Assembly: GCA_037355855.1 (NCBI GenBank)
Contig: CM074759.1
Location: 2,728,001-2,792,000, forward strand
DNA length: 64,000 nucleotides
Direction: 5' to 3'
Origin: Pseudo-nitzschia pungens
Lineage: Eukaryota; Bacillariophyta; Bacillariophyceae; Bacillariales; Bacillariaceae
The notes below the pieces were generated by a model. It was given only the letters and a program-made list of their open reading frames with translations. It had not been told where the DNA came from and ran no database searches. Position numbers and translations under genes: made by a program. This document shows positions 62,658-64,000 of this stretch, piece by piece. Position 1 is the stretch's first letter. Each line of letters begins with the position of its first letter.

Positions 62658-64000
62658 AGCAAGGATTTCACCCCGGTAGGAGCTAGTATCAACTGAAAGG
62701 AACAGGGGCCAGGACCAATTGTCACGGGTTCGTATACCCATTAACACTTGGCGCAAAGTCTTCAAACTAAAGCCCTGTCCCAAATCAATAGGAAGATCAA
62801 GATCAACAACACCCAGAACAGGAGCAGTCTCATGGCTTGCAATGAACTTGGATTGTTGGTACTTGGCTTGTTTCACAGTCTTGAGCTTGGTGGGAGGGAG
62901 AGGCCTGTCAGATGGGTTGGTGGCTGTCTCAATAAACTTGTAGAATTTACCATCAGGGAGGGATGCAATGTCAGAAGGCTTGCACCTGTTGAACTGGCCT
63001 TTGAGCAGCTTGACAGTTTGGGCTCGCTTGGTAGCATCACAAAGAACATGAGCAGCTGAGACAGGATTTGGATCAGGGGCTCTGGAGTTGTCCAGGCTGA
63101 TGTTCTTGCGGATAACAGAAATAGGAAAGGCTTGAAACCTGGGATGGGTCTGAAGCAATACATTGTAGTGATCAAGATCAAAACTCTGCATGTAAGATCC
63201 AAGGAGGAAACCACAGGTGACAATAACTGGAGCCTGGATGCGATCATACTTCAAGTCCATGTCACGATCCCTGAGTCTCTGAAGCAAAGGTGTAGACAGG
63301 AGGGTCTTCAAAGAAATGCTGTGCCCAACAAAGAACCTTAAATGGGGAGCAGTTCTGCTGCAAAGCCACAGCTGAGCGACATACAATTCCAAGGTTTTTC
63401 TGTCTGGGAGGGTAGACCACAACTTTGTGACAGGCTTGGCTTTGGGGTTGAGCCTAGCTCTGGAAGGAAAAACATAGAGCACCAGGCGCTTGTCAACTTT
63501 CCAGAGCAATTCCAGGGCTTCCTTGAGAGACTTAAGCAATTCATCATACAGCTCTCCAGGGTGCTGAGACATGAGCCGGGGAAGGGAAAGTGTAACATAT
63601 GAACTGTGAGAACACTTGGAACCTTCAGTGACATCTATTGGAGCCCTTGAATCACTAGAGCAGACCCCTCAGCGTTGGAGAAAGTGTCCATCAGAAGAGG
63701 ACAGCACTGTAGCACCACCTAGACCAGGAAGAAAGGATACTGATCTGGAACTGGAAGCACTGCCCCCTGCTGTGGGGGCAGGAGCAGGAGGCTTCTGCTT
63801 GAAATACCAGTGGGATCCAAGGACTTGGTTAGCTGCCAACCAAACTTTACCTTCAGTGCTGGGCAAAAGGTTGCCTTCACAGTACAAGGTGTCAAAACAT
63901 TCAGGGGACATCTTGGCCAAACCAATAAGACATCTCTTCAGAGCATGGCCGGAAGGTTGCTTGGTCCAGTCTGCAGAATCTTGAAAGCAAAGAGAAGCAA
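62658..64000 (-). pseudogene. LINE b ORF1, N-terminal part (partial, one stop)
   Basis: One minus-strand frame from the window end to 62658, broken by TGA at 63669-63671 (SSDGHFLQR then GVCSSDS). Content: KRCLIGLAKMSPECFDTLY, GKVWLAANQVLGSHWYFKQK, a Pro/Ala/Ser linker, ELYDELLKSLKEALELLWK, FVGHSISLKTLLSTPLLQRL, VLCDATKRAQTVKLLKGQFN and SVDTSSYRGEILALYN. I do not recognise the fold. It reads into 52004-52672 after removal of A5. Probably the RNA-binding ORF1 of the LINE. Confidence 0.6.

Larger units (their letters stand above)
48119..64000 (-). mobile_element. LINE b, RT-deleted, split by a 10 kb nested insertion, 5' end beyond the window
   Basis: Minus strand. The 3' tail is at 48119-48240; ORF2 remnants run to about 52000; ORF1 covers 52004-52672 and continues at 62658-64000. 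The interrupting block is A5 (52673-62639) with TSD ggtggtggtgttgtacaa at 52655-52672 and 62640-62657. Removing block and one TSD rejoins ORF1 in frame (ALYNTTTT to KAEAMAML). Confidence 0.85.

Overview
The window is eukaryotic nuclear DNA, most likely from a pennate diatom. The grounds are indirect: long intron-poor or micro-intron genes, a GGSVTAG-type SGNH membrane protein, Ty3/gypsy and gag-only LTR elements, APE/RNase H LINEs, and Harbinger, PiggyBac and CACTA/Plavaka-like DNA transposons, all in one gene-poor tract. Species is not determined. Only two genes look like host genes: a type II membrane SGNH-fold protein (28935-31034, minus) and a degenerate centrin-like EF-hand protein (38838-39536, plus). 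Nearly everything else is mobile DNA, much of it nested so cleanly that empty sites and target-site duplications (TSDs) can be read.

1-23.7 kb: a gag-only LTR element (1-1441) sits in a decayed gypsy pol (1442-4140) that also carries a B-family element. Then come two inverted copies of a ~2 kb non-coding repeat, called family A here (A1 4141-6161 minus; A2 6510-22834 plus). A2 is split by two B elements, by a complete gag-only LTR element with apparently identical LTRs (8834-12031), and by a second gag-only element (12452-22123). The 5' LTR of that second element holds a 5.9 kb CACTA/Plavaka-like transposon, and its gag holds a 506 bp TA-flanked MITE.

23.7-35.5 kb: gag debris, inverted B elements, a 5'-truncated LINE (LINE a), the SGNH gene, a complete A element (A3) inside a 12-bp minisatellite, two 91 bp palindromic MITEs and a large foldback element. 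35.5-43.7 kb: a 3.26 kb Harbinger element (Myb/SANT-like gene plus a transposase with one nonsense codon), the centrin-like gene, and a PiggyBac transposase with an N-terminal SAP domain.

43.9-64 kb: a polarity-switching minisatellite, then a six-layer nest: gypsy 2 <- gag-only LTR element 4 <- LINE b <- A5 <- LINE c <- A4. Most junctions carry TSDs.

The best candidate for something undescribed is family A. It is about 2.1 kb and non-coding, built from a chain of ~75 bp hairpin modules (150 bp dimers) whose stems show U-A / U.G / C-G exchanges between copies. Its 3' tail is homologous to the LINE tail, with covarying hairpins, and its insertions have 18-20 bp TSDs. It looks like a structured-RNA, LINE-mobilised non-autonomous element.
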